DNA of 64,000 nt from NCBI GenBank assembly GCA_015060535.1, contig SUYH01000009.1:1-64000 (forward strand), written 5' to 3'. Source of the stretch: Prevotella sp. (lineage in GTDB: Bacteria; Bacteroidota; Bacteroidia; Bacteroidales; Bacteroidaceae). The notes under the pieces are model-generated. The model did not search any database, was not told the DNA's origin, and was given only the letters and a program-made list of their open reading frames with translations. Positions 27,503 through 35,918 of this stretch are shown one piece after another. The translations under genes and the position numbers were made by a program. Numbering within the stretch: position 1 is the stretch's first letter; each line of letters starts with the position of its first letter.

Positions 27503-29605
27503 ATGCTACATAGCCTTTTAGCGGTACTCATCGCGCAAGTCACTCAGATAGGGAAAGTGTATGATTTTGATCATACGCTGGCTTACGTGGTCGCCTTTTT
27601 GCTGATTGGCGTGTTTGTGCTCATCTTCTATAATCGACTGTATGTTTTCCAGCGCCAGGAGGTCAATGCGAGCCGTCGTAGTCAGAACGCCCGTTTGGCT
27701 TTGATCCTGAAGGCAGGCAAGCAGCGCATTTGGATATACGACCCCGTCAAGCGTCACTATTCGTACCTCTCTGACGAGGGTACTTACGAAGAAGAATACA
27801 ACCCTGTGGAGTTCTCGCAACGCTTTGACCGCGATGACTTTGAACTCATGCGTCAGGCCATCTTCGACGTGGCTGACGAGAAGCGCTCGTCAGCAGTGGT
27901 TACCGTCAAGAGCAATGCCGAGGACGACGAGGCGCGCTTGTATTACGAGATCAACGTGTCTGTGGCCAGCCGCGACCAGCACGGACATCCCACCCGCCTG
28001 TTGGGCATCGAGCGCGACATCACTGATAAGATTCGCAAGCAGGAGCAAGTCAACAAGTTACTCATGCGTTACCACACCGTTTTCAACTCGTCGTTGCTCG
28101 ACATGATTTATTACGACAAGAATGGCGTGTTGCAAGATATAAACGAGAAGGCGTGTCAGGCCTTTGGCGTTGCGGACCGCGACCAGATCATCAGCGAGGG
28201 CTTCCTGCTGCAGAACAACCCCTTCTTCAGCGGCATCGAACTGGAGCAAATGGAGAACACTCGCACGTCGTCGATTGTTGACTTCGGCCAGTTTACTGAC
28301 GAGATATACCAGACGGAGCGCTTCGGGCTGAAGGACAAAATGTACTACGACTCGACCATCAACCCCTTCCGCAATGCACAAGGCGAACTGGAAGGTGTCT
28401 ATATGTGCGGACGCGATATTACCGAAATGGTGGAGTCGGTGCATCGCCAGCGGGAGGGAGCGCTGCGCTTGCAGCAGGCCACCAAGAACGTGCAGAATTA
28501 TATCTCGAACATCAACTATGCCTTGCGCGTCAGTGGTGTGCGCTTCGTGTCGTACCATCCGCAGAGCTACACCCTTGAGGTGTCGGACAACATCAACGAG
28601 ACGCAGCTCCGCCTCTCGCAGCTGCGCTGCATCCGTCTTGCCACGTTCCGCTTCCGCCGCAACGTGTCGAGCATGCTGAACCGTATGGACCGTCTGTCGA
28701 AATATACGATAGCAGAGACCATCGAGACGGAGTTCCGCGACAAGAAGGGGCGTCAGGTGTGGCTGATGTTCAACATGGTACCCATCATCGACAAGGAAGG
28801 CAATGTGGAACGCTACTTCGGCGTGATGCGCGACATGACCGATATGGTGGAGACCGAGCGTCGGCTGGCTGTCGAGACCAAGAAAGCTCAGGAGACCGAG
28901 CTGCTGAAGCAGTCGTTCCTGACCAATATGAGCTACGAGATACGTACGCCGTTGAACAACGTGGTGGGATTTGCCGAACTCTTTGAGTCGGAGCATGAGG
29001 AGGCTGACGAACAGTTCTTCGTTGAGGAGATAAAGAAGAGCTCCAACACGCTGCTGCTGCTCATCAACGACATCCTGTTCCTCTCACGACTGGATGCCAA
29101 CATGATAGAATATAACAAGGCCGATGTCGACTTCGCCATGGTCTTCGAGAGCCACTGCCAGATGGGGTGGAGCAGCATGTCGCCTGCCGTTCGTACCGTG
29201 GTGGACAATCCCTATGAACGCCTGGTGGTCGACATCGACGAGGCGAACCTGGGCAAGGTCATCGAGAAGCTTTGCCAGTTGTCAGCCTATTTCACTCGGG
29301 AAGGCACCGTCAGTGCGCGCTGTGAGTACCGTCGTGGCGAGCTGACCATCAGCATCGAGGATACAGGAATAGGTATCGACGCCCAGACGCTGCCCCACGT
29401 TTTCGACCGCTTTGTCCGTGACCAGCGGGAAGAACTCTGCGGCACAGGCCTTGACCTGCCTATTGTCCAGTCGCTTGTTCAGCAGATGGGCGGTAGCATC
29501 GAAATGGAGTCGGAGCTGGGCAAGGGAACGACCGTATGGGTATCCATCCCCTGCGAAGCCAAGGTTATTGCAAAACGACGTGTCACCCAAAATATGGAGT
29601 CATGA
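27503..29605 (+). CDS. PAS-domain histidine kinase homologue, probably catalytically defective
   Basis: The 700-residue protein has one membrane span (residues about 25-45), three PAS-like regions (about 65-180, 190-315, 325-450) and a C-terminal kinase core. The core is abnormal. The H-box reads MSYEIRTPLNN with Tyr478 in place of the phospho-acceptor His. The N-box position reads LCQLSAYFT (590-598) and has lost its Asn. The G2 box reads GTGLDLP (647-653) with Asp for Gly. The G1 box DTGIGI (620-625) remains. The frame is open and the fold is recognisable, so it is probably a pseudokinase rather than a dead gene. It overlaps the next, apparently intact kinase by ATGA. Confidence 0.85.
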   Translation: MLHSLLAVLIAQVTQIGKVYDFDHTLAYVVAFLLIGVFVLIFYNRLYVFQRQEVNASRRSQNARLALILKAGKQRIWIYDPVKRHYSYLSDEGTYEEEYNPVEFSQRFDRDDFELMRQAIFDVADEKRSSAVVTVKSNAEDDEARLYYEINVSVASRDQHGHPTRLLGIERDITDKIRKQEQVNKLLMRYHTVFNSSLLDMIYYDKNGVLQDINEKACQAFGVADRDQIISEGFLLQNNPFFSGIELEQMENTRTSSIVDFGQFTDEIYQTERFGLKDKMYYDSTINPFRNAQGELEGVYMCGRDITEMVESVHRQREGALRLQQATKNVQNYISNINYALRVSGVRFVSYHPQSYTLEVSDNINETQLRLSQLRCIRLATFRFRRNVSSMLNRMDRLSKYTIAETIETEFRDKKGRQVWLMFNMVPIIDKEGNVERYFGVMRDMTDMVETERRLAVETKKAQETELLKQSFLTNMSYEIRTPLNNVVGFAELFESEHEEADEQFFVEEIKKSSNTLLLLINDILFLSRLDANMIEYNKADVDFAMVFESHCQMGWSSMSPAVRTVVDNPYERLVVDIDEANLGKVIEKLCQLSAYFTREGTVSARCEYRRGELTISIEDTGIGIDAQTLPHVFDRFVRDQREELCGTGLDLPIVQSLVQQMGGSIEMESELGKGTTVWVSIPCEAKVIAKRRVTQNMES

Positions 29606-31626
29606 TACAGCTGTCTATGATATCTCACTTACTGCTCTTGCAGTTTATCCCAGCGCTCTTTCTGGTACTGGTCGTTGTGGCGGTTGTTGTTGTGCTGGTG
29701 ATGAACCGCATCATCATCCGCCGTGTGCGTCAGGGTGTGGAGCATACGCTTACCATCCATGACATGATGGAGCGAGCGCTGCAAATCAGTGCCAACAATA
29801 CCATTGTCTATGACATCGATAAACGGTATGTCAATAAGCTGAGCGGTCACATGCTGCCCGATGAGGGCGTCGATGTGGAGACTTTTAAGCAACATGTACA
29901 TCCTGATGACTTGAATATCGTGGTCGATGGCATCATGAGCCTACGCACAGGAAAGGCGCAGAGCATCGAGTTCGATTACCGCTGGAATTTCGACTACAGT
30001 GGCGGTAAACCGCGTTGGGGCTATCTGCACAATACCAGTGTGGCTGAATATGTAGAAGGTGTGACACAGCCCGTCAGCATCATCAGCACATTGGTCGACG
30101 AGACGCAGCTGCACGAACAACAGCAACAGGAGGAAATACTTTCCAACCGCTACAAGCAGATTTTCGAGAACTCCATCATCGGTCTCTCCTTCTATTCTGC
30201 TGACGGATGGTTGCTCGATGCCAACAGGCAGATGCGTAAGATATGCAATTTCGACAGCGACGAGGGCGATGCCTTCTTCTCCAGCTCCAATCTGTTCGAT
30301 CTGGCCCCGTTCAATGAGGTTCTCGACCGTAATCATATCGGGGAGTACTGGGCATGCTCTATGAGTGTCATCCCTGAGCGCAACATGTATGTGTACCTCG
30401 AGATTCGTCTGCACCCCATCCTTGACGAGACGGGCAAGCTGGTATACCTGGCCATTGCCGCCCGCGACGTCACCGAGGAACGTGAACTTTACCTGCAACA
30501 GAAGCTGACCGATCAGCAGATCAAGAAGGCTAACGAGGCTATACAACTCTATGAGACGGAGCTGCGCTACATGATGGAGAACTGCCGTATGCAGGCTTGG
30601 CGCATCGACATCGAGCGCGATTGCATCGAGTTCTACAATGGACTAAGCTCCATAGCCAATAGCTTCTCGCTGGCCGATATGCGTAAGATATTCGTCAATC
30701 AGGATGATGAGTTCGTGCGTGGGCTGGCCGACCCCTATAAGGCTTTCGACCATCCGCTCATCTATGTCGGCCAGATGAATCCCATTGTCACTAATTCGTC
30801 GAAGGAGCCGCAGTGGGTACAGATCAACAGTATTCCTGAATATGACGACCACGGCAAACTGAAGGGCAGTTTTGGCGTATGGCGCAACATCAACGACATG
30901 ATGCGCAAGCAGGAGCAGCTGAAGCGTGAGACGGAGCGTGCCAACGACTCAGGTCATCAGAAATCGGTCTTCTTGGCTAACATGACGCACGAGATACGCA
31001 CCCCGCTCAATGCCATCGTAGGCTTCTCCGATTTGCTGCAAGCTGTAGATACGCCCGATGAGAAGCGTGAGATGATCCGCATCATCCATAACAACTGCGA
31101 CATGCTGCTGCGACTCATCGACGATATCCTGGTGCTGTCGAACGTCGATGCCAATGCCATGCAGATACGTCCTGAGCAGATAGACTTTGCCGCTGCATTT
31201 GCCGACATTTGTATCTCGCTGTCGGAACGCGTGCAGGAGCCTACCGTCGAGTTCCAAAGCGACAGCCCTTGTGAGTCGCTGATGGTCAATATCGACAAGA
31301 GTCGCATCCAGCAGGTCATCACCAACTTCGTCACCAATGCGGTCAAGTACACCCATCAGGGACATATCCGCGTGGGCTATCGTCCTGAGGAACGTAATGG
31401 TCGACAGGGCATCTACGTCTACTGCGAAGACACGGGAGCAGGAATTCCTGAGGACCAGTTGACGCGTGTCTTTGAGCGCTTTGTGAAGCTCAACGACTAC
31501 ATTCAGGGCACGGGTCTTGGCCTCTCTATCTGTAAGGCTATCATCGAGCGTTGTGAGGGCGAGATTGGCGTGCAAAGCACCTTCGGACAAGGTTCCACCT
31601 TCTGGTTCTGGATACCCGTCAAATAA
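29602..31626 (+). CDS. PAS-domain sensor histidine kinase, apparently active
   Basis: This 674-residue kinase starts at the ATG overlapping the previous stop (ATGA); an upstream ATG at 29536 would overlap the previous coding region by 70 nt and is less likely. A single membrane span lies at residues about 5-30. Two to three PAS-like regions follow, and then a complete kinase core: H-box MTHEIRTPLNAIVGF with His463, N-box NFVTNAVKYT, G1 DTGAGI, and G2 GTGLGLSI. No receiver domain is fused and no response regulator gene lies nearby. Overlap with the defective homologue suggests that the two proteins work together. Confidence 0.9.
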   Translation: MIQLSMISHLLLLQFIPALFLVLVVVAVVVVLVMNRIIIRRVRQGVEHTLTIHDMMERALQISANNTIVYDIDKRYVNKLSGHMLPDEGVDVETFKQHVHPDDLNIVVDGIMSLRTGKAQSIEFDYRWNFDYSGGKPRWGYLHNTSVAEYVEGVTQPVSIISTLVDETQLHEQQQQEEILSNRYKQIFENSIIGLSFYSADGWLLDANRQMRKICNFDSDEGDAFFSSSNLFDLAPFNEVLDRNHIGEYWACSMSVIPERNMYVYLEIRLHPILDETGKLVYLAIAARDVTEERELYLQQKLTDQQIKKANEAIQLYETELRYMMENCRMQAWRIDIERDCIEFYNGLSSIANSFSLADMRKIFVNQDDEFVRGLADPYKAFDHPLIYVGQMNPIVTNSSKEPQWVQINSIPEYDDHGKLKGSFGVWRNINDMMRKQEQLKRETERANDSGHQKSVFLANMTHEIRTPLNAIVGFSDLLQAVDTPDEKREMIRIIHNNCDMLLRLIDDILVLSNVDANAMQIRPEQIDFAAAFADICISLSERVQEPTVEFQSDSPCESLMVNIDKSRIQQVITNFVTNAVKYTHQGHIRVGYRPEERNGRQGIYVYCEDTGAGIPEDQLTRVFERFVKLNDYIQGTGLGLSICKAIIERCEGEIGVQSTFGQGSTFWFWIPVK

Positions 31627-31628
31627 AA

Positions 31629-31664
31629 AAGAGTTCATTGACCCATTTGTCAAAGAACTCTTAA
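31629..31664. terminator. Bidirectional terminator between kinase and nhaD
   Basis: AAGAGTTC (31629-31636) pairs with GAACTCTT (31655-31662), and TTGAC (31638-31642) pairs with GTCAA (31649-31653). A/T-rich runs flank both sides, so it can serve both converging genes. Confidence 0.85.
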
Positions 31665-31682
31665 TTCCTAATTCCTAATTAG
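31662..31682. repeat. Heptanucleotide array at the nhaD 3' end
   Basis: TAATTCC occurs twice, followed by TAATTAG. The nhaD stop codon (31679-31681) is inside it. The unit matches the array inside mnmA. Confidence 0.85.
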
Positions 31683-33034
31683 AACAGAAACGTCTTCTCC
31701 AACCAGTAGCAGACGATACCTGCCAGATAACCTACAAAGGCTATCCATGTGATCTTCTTTATATACCATCCGAAGGTGATCTTCTCCAGTCCCATGACAA
31801 CGACACCAGCAGCAGAACCGATAATCAGCATCGAACCGCCTACACCGGCGCAGTAAGCCAGCAGCTGCCAGAAGATGCCGTCGATAGCCATATCGCCAAC
31901 CGCAGCTACGGGATACATACCCATGCAGCCGGCTACGAGAGGCACATTGTCGACAATCGATGAGAGCACACCGATGATTCCCGTCACGAGATAGTGGTTG
32001 CCATTGAAGGCGACGTCAAGACCCTGCCCCAGCATCGTGAGCACGCCAATGGTCTCGAGACAGGCCACAGCCATGAGGATACCGAGGAAGAAGAGGATGG
32101 TGTCCATATCGATGCGTGACAGCATCTTCGACACGCGCTTCTGGGTGTTGCGGTTGTCGGCAGTGTCCTCGCCCTCCTGGTGGATGCTGGTGTAGAAAAT
32201 CTCCGTTACTGTCCACAGCACACCGAGCACGAGCAGAATGCCTACAAACGGTGGCAGGTGGGTGATAGTCTTAAAGATTGGTACGAAGATGAGGCCACCC
32301 ACACCGAGGAAGAAGATGGCTTTGCGCTGACCATCCGAGAGCCCGTCAGTCTCTTCTACGACTATGGTATCCTGCTGTATCTCCAGGTTGCCTTTCAGCG
32401 AGAGTGAGAGGATATAGGCAGGGATAGCCATCGAGACGAGCGAGGGGATAAAGATCTCCATGATGACGCCTGCAGCGGTGATGACACCCTTGTTCCACAG
32501 CATGATGGTCGTCACGTCACCGATGGGCGAGAAGGCACCACCACTGTTGGCAGCAATCACCACAAGTGCAGCATAAATCAGACGGTCCTTCTTGTCGCTG
32601 ACCAGCTTGCGCAGAATCATGATCATCACGATACTGGTGGTCAGGTTGTCGAGAATAGCCGAGAGAATGAACGTCATGAAGGCGATACGCCAGAGCAGCG
32701 CTCGCTTCGACTTGGTCTGCAGCGTGTCGCGCACGAAGTTGAAGCCACCGTTCTGGTCCACTAGCTCGACAATGGTCATGGCACCCATCAGGAAGAAGAG
32801 GGTGGTGGCCGTGGAACCGAGGTGGTGCTCAATGACGGAGCTGACTGCCGAGGCAATGTTGGTGCCTATGGCTTCGGGTACATAACTAGCCGGGTCGAAC
32901 ATGAAGAGTGTCCACGTGGCTACGAACATGAGCAAGGCAATGGCTGCCTTGTTGATTTTTGTCAGGCTTTCAATGGCTATGCAGAAGTAGCCAATACAGA
33001 AAACGATGACAATTGCAAGTGTTAGTGTTGACAT
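31679..33034 (-). CDS. nhaD: Na+/H+ antiporter, NhaD type
   Basis: An inner-membrane ion transporter of 451 residues with about 11-13 hydrophobic spans spread over the full length. Recognisable family sequence includes KINKAAIALLMFVATW near residue 27, ILDNLTTSIVMIMIL (residues about 126-140), SGGAFSPIGDVTTIMLW, and SSIVDNVPLVAGCMG near the C-terminus. It exchanges cytoplasmic Na+ for H+. It lies 21 nt after the GH106 gene on the same strand with no terminator visible, so it may be the last gene of the pectin unit, which is an odd but plausible pairing. Confidence 0.93.
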   Translation of the reverse strand: MSTLTLAIVIVFCIGYFCIAIESLTKINKAAIALLMFVATWTLFMFDPASYVPEAIGTNIASAVSSVIEHHLGSTATTLFFLMGAMTIVELVDQNGGFNFVRDTLQTKSKRALLWRIAFMTFILSAILDNLTTSIVMIMILRKLVSDKKDRLIYAALVVIAANSGGAFSPIGDVTTIMLWNKGVITAAGVIMEIFIPSLVSMAIPAYILSLSLKGNLEIQQDTIVVEETDGLSDGQRKAIFFLGVGGLIFVPIFKTITHLPPFVGILLVLGVLWTVTEIFYTSIHQEGEDTADNRNTQKRVSKMLSRIDMDTILFFLGILMAVACLETIGVLTMLGQGLDVAFNGNHYLVTGIIGVLSSIVDNVPLVAGCMGMYPVAAVGDMAIDGIFWQLLAYCAGVGGSMLIIGSAAGVVVMGLEKITFGWYIKKITWIAFVGYLAGIVCYWLEKTFLF

Positions 33035-33055
33035 TGTTTTTTGATTTGTTATATT

Positions 33056-35527
33056 TTATTTGATGTATAGTTTAACTTCCGAGTTCAGACCGCTCTTCAC
33101 GGGCTCCCATTCTGCATAGGTTGTTTTCTTGTAGTTAATGTCTACCACATTGATCTCATTAAACTTGCGCCACTTCACGCCCTGACGGTCCAGATCGGCA
33201 ATGCGGTTGGCGGGCAGGTTGGTCACCTCGATGCGTATCTCATTCTTGCCTGCCTTCAGGGTGTTGCGACAGTCGAGCGTGAAGGGAACAGCCCAGGCGC
33301 ACCCGATGAACTGTCCGTTAATGTAAACACGAGCCGACTCACGCACGTCGCCCAGATCGATTGCCCAGTGCTGGCGTGCCTGCTGCTTGGTCAGCTTCAG
33401 CGTGGTAGTATAGACTCCCGTACCCATCGTGATGGCAGCTTCTTTGCTCAGCGTCTCCCACGTCTGTGGCTTCTTCAGTTGGAAGGTGCCGTTCACCTTG
33501 GGGGCCTCTTCGATGAAGGAAAGGGCCCAAGGACCACTGAGGGTGATGGCCCGTGAGATAGGCTGAGGCTTAGCTTCAGCGAACGGGACGGCCTTGTTGC
33601 TGGTTTGCAGGATGATGCTCTCGCCACTGCGCAGGGCCAGCTGTACTTTCCCGTCTTTGACAATGGCAGGCGTTATGTCACCATTCATGGGGTTATATAG
33701 TGTAGCGCCTTTGAAATCGACAGTCAAGGCAATATCAGCCTCCACGTCGTTAGGTGTCAGGTTGGCGATGAAATAGTGCCAGCCCTCAGCCGTCTTCCTG
33801 CGGATTGCGCGCAGGCCCATCTTCTTCATGGGCTCTGCTTGGGCATACAGAGCCATCTTTGTAGCGCTCTCGCCATGGATGACGTATGGCTGAAGCGGGG
33901 ACAACAGTTGCTGCAGCGAGGCGTCGATGGTGGTACCTGTGGGAATGATCAGTGCGCGATAGCGCGTGCCTCCCTCCGTCACCAGCATGCCGTTCTCGAT
34001 GCGTACCTTAGCCAGCTGGCGATCACTGATGTAGTCGCAGTCGTAACCCAGACTGTCAATGGTCAGGATGCTACGAATAAACTGAGGTGCCTTCTCGTCC
34101 ATCGTGTGGATATCGAATTGCATCAGCAGATCTTCGCCACCCCTGCGGTTCTTGCTGGCCTCCTTGGCATCATCATTGCGTGGTCCGCGGATGCGCCACA
34201 TATCGCGTACGGGCAGGTATACCAGGAAGTCGTTGTCAGGCTCGCCCAACTGCAGAAAACTCTGACACCTTTCTATATATTGCATGAGGTAAGGTGCGTC
34301 GCGCCAGATGCTGTTCGTAGGACTCATGTCTATCGAGGCATAGAACTTCCAGCCTGGCCATGTGTCATCCTTTGGTGTGTAGCACGAGCCATGGAAGTAG
34401 AGGTGGTTGACACCACAGGTGAACATCAGGTCGATGTCGGGCTTCATCTGCGACAGCGACGTGCGGAAGTGTTCTGTCAGCCACGTGCAGGTCTCACTCG
34501 ACGTGAAGGGCTTGCCTGTCACGTGGGCTGCTGACGAGGCATACTTCAGCATCGATACGTCGCTGAAGTTCTTTCGTGTCTTACCTGGATCGGAGCGTAG
34601 TCCTTTGATACCAAATTCCGACAGTCCGAAGCCTTCAATCTCTGGTATGTCGACAGCCGCATAAAGGTCCAGAAGATTGGCGGGCGATCCATGCGCTTGG
34701 TTGCGCACCTTCACGCCATGACGGTGTGCCCAGTCGACCCACTGCAGCGTGAAGTTCTCGTACAGCAGGTCGGAGAGCGTCTCACGATAGTCGCAGAGCA
34801 CCTGGTTGCCATCGTCCACCACACCCAGCAGTTCAGGCAGTTTTTCACGCAGGTCGTAGCCTCGACGCTTCTTGAACTCGTCGAACAGGGTGGGTGTCCA
34901 GTTGGCCTTGTATACCTCATATGAGTCGTTGAAGAACGTGTGAGGATAGGGTACCCCCGACTCCTTAAACGCCTTTTCGAAACGGTCCAGATAGTGCTTC
35001 ACAGCCTGACGGTCGAAGTGGTCTACTACCCATCCCTCGCCACCAGGTGCAGCTCGCTTCACCTTCTGCTTGGTGCGTCCTATCTCGACGTTGTAGATGG
35101 TCTTCCCGTTGATGGTAGTGTCTTTGAAGACGGCCTTACAGGCAGCCTCGTCGAGACTGACGTGCGGACCTCCGAAGGGCCATCCCGTGCCACAGTTCAT
35201 ATCTACCTCGATGCCCAGAGGCTGGGCGATGTCCTGTACGTCCTTTAGGGCCTGCATCCATTGTGGCGACAGGAACGGGATGTTGTTCCGATCGTTGCCC
35301 TGTACGCCATAGAGCGGGGTGATCTCCACTGCTCCGATGCCCGTCTTGGCATATTCCTGCAGGTTCCACTGCAGATTATCCTTGTCGACAGCCGACCCTA
35401 GCCACCACCAGCGAGTGCCAGCCTTCGCTTCTGGCTTTGGTGTGGGCCACTCTTGCGCCCCTGCGGGGCTAAATAAAAAATATAAAATAAAAAATAAAAA
35501 AAATGCCCTATACTTCAATATTTTCAT
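33056..35527 (-). CDS. Alpha-L-rhamnosidase, glycoside hydrolase family 106
   Basis: A secreted enzyme of 823 residues that would remove terminal alpha-L-rhamnose from rhamnogalacturonan fragments. The family hallmark TRWWWLGSAVDKDNLQWNL begins near residue 37, with GIGAVEITPLYG and DMNCGTGWPFGGPHVS following. A C-terminal jelly-roll domain (IDLGDVRESARVYINGQ) is present. The start is ATG 35527; an in-frame TTG at 35557 is less likely. The signal peptide (FLFFILYFLFSPAGAQ) is encoded by a palindrome-plus-heptamer repeat that recurs in two other glycosidase genes. The start overlaps the stop of the four-helix-bundle gene by about 20 nt. Confidence 0.88.
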   Translation of the reverse strand: MKILKYRAFFLFFILYFLFSPAGAQEWPTPKPEAKAGTRWWWLGSAVDKDNLQWNLQEYAKTGIGAVEITPLYGVQGNDRNNIPFLSPQWMQALKDVQDIAQPLGIEVDMNCGTGWPFGGPHVSLDEAACKAVFKDTTINGKTIYNVEIGRTKQKVKRAAPGGEGWVVDHFDRQAVKHYLDRFEKAFKESGVPYPHTFFNDSYEVYKANWTPTLFDEFKKRRGYDLREKLPELLGVVDDGNQVLCDYRETLSDLLYENFTLQWVDWAHRHGVKVRNQAHGSPANLLDLYAAVDIPEIEGFGLSEFGIKGLRSDPGKTRKNFSDVSMLKYASSAAHVTGKPFTSSETCTWLTEHFRTSLSQMKPDIDLMFTCGVNHLYFHGSCYTPKDDTWPGWKFYASIDMSPTNSIWRDAPYLMQYIERCQSFLQLGEPDNDFLVYLPVRDMWRIRGPRNDDAKEASKNRRGGEDLLMQFDIHTMDEKAPQFIRSILTIDSLGYDCDYISDRQLAKVRIENGMLVTEGGTRYRALIIPTGTTIDASLQQLLSPLQPYVIHGESATKMALYAQAEPMKKMGLRAIRRKTAEGWHYFIANLTPNDVEADIALTVDFKGATLYNPMNGDITPAIVKDGKVQLALRSGESIILQTSNKAVPFAEAKPQPISRAITLSGPWALSFIEEAPKVNGTFQLKKPQTWETLSKEAAITMGTGVYTTTLKLTKQQARQHWAIDLGDVRESARVYINGQFIGCAWAVPFTLDCRNTLKAGKNEIRIEVTNLPANRIADLDRQGVKWRKFNEINVVDINYKKTTYAEWEPVKSGLNSEVKLYIK
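35452..35503. repeat. Palindrome plus A/T heptamer repeat, copy A
   Basis: CTTGCG, a stem GCCCC (35457-35461)/GGGGC (35465-35469) with loop TGC, then 7-nt units such as AAAAATA and TAAAATA up to 35503. It lies within the signal-peptide region of the GH106 gene and faces copy B in inverted orientation. Confidence 0.92.
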
Positions 35528-35876
35528 TCTTTCTTGTCGTTTTGAGAGTTTTTGCAATAATTCGAATAATCTCGTCTAAATCTTTTTTCATAGATGTATA
35601 CATATTATCCTCTATATAAGAGGTCCTATGAAGTAACGTTAGCCAATAGGATGTTTCGCTTGCTTCTTTTAAAGAAATACTAAGTTTACTAATAAAATCA
35701 GCCTTGCTTTGAGCATATATTGCCTCATTTGAATTTGCACCAATGCTTGTACCACATCGCAATAATTGTTTTGACATAATAAACTCTTTCTTGCTTTCAA
35801 CAAGAAACTTGTAACCATTGACAATCCTAATGGCAAAGGCAAGAGTCTTTTCTGACAAAACATTATTAACCACCAT
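35508..35876 (-). CDS. Four-helix-bundle protein (S23/23S-intervening-sequence family)
   Basis: The 122-residue protein is almost entirely helical and has the family pattern: RCGTSIGANSNEA (residues about 41-53) and SLKEASETSYWL near residue 70. Relatives are encoded in intervening sequences inside 23S rRNA of Leptospira and others, and as stand-alone genes of unknown function. It might bind RNA or DNA, but this is not shown by the sequence. The gene is clearly more A/T-rich than its neighbours and is bracketed by inverted copies of a palindrome-heptamer repeat (35452-35503 and 35876-35918). It interrupts a pectin operon between GH105 and GH106, so recent insertion is likely. Confidence 0.85.
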   Translation of the reverse strand: MVVNNVLSEKTLAFAIRIVNGYKFLVESKKEFIMSKQLLRCGTSIGANSNEAIYAQSKADFISKLSISLKEASETSYWLTLLHRTSYIEDNMYTSMKKDLDEIIRIIAKTLKTTRKNENIEV

Positions 35877-35918
35877 ATTTTATATTTTTTATTTTTTATT
35901 TAGGGCGAAGCCCGCAAG
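35876..35918. repeat. Palindrome plus A/T heptamer repeat, copy B (inverted)
   Basis: Heptamers ATATTTT twice, then TTATTTT and TTATTTA, lead into TAG and the stem GGGC (35903-35906)/GCCC (35910-35913), then CGCAAG (35913-35918). It is inverted relative to copy A. It supplies the last codons and the stop codon of the GH105 gene. Confidence 0.9.

Noticed and set aside
27503..29605. Loss of the kinase histidine as a sequencing error
   Set aside because: Three separate motifs are altered in an uninterrupted 700-codon frame, which a single error cannot explain.
35527..35557. TTG start at 35557 for the GH106 gene
   Set aside because: ATG 35527 gives a normal signal peptide; the upstream start only adds charged residues.
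35452..35918. Classical insertion sequence
   Set aside because: No transposase is encoded, and no clear target-site duplication is visible next to the repeat ends.
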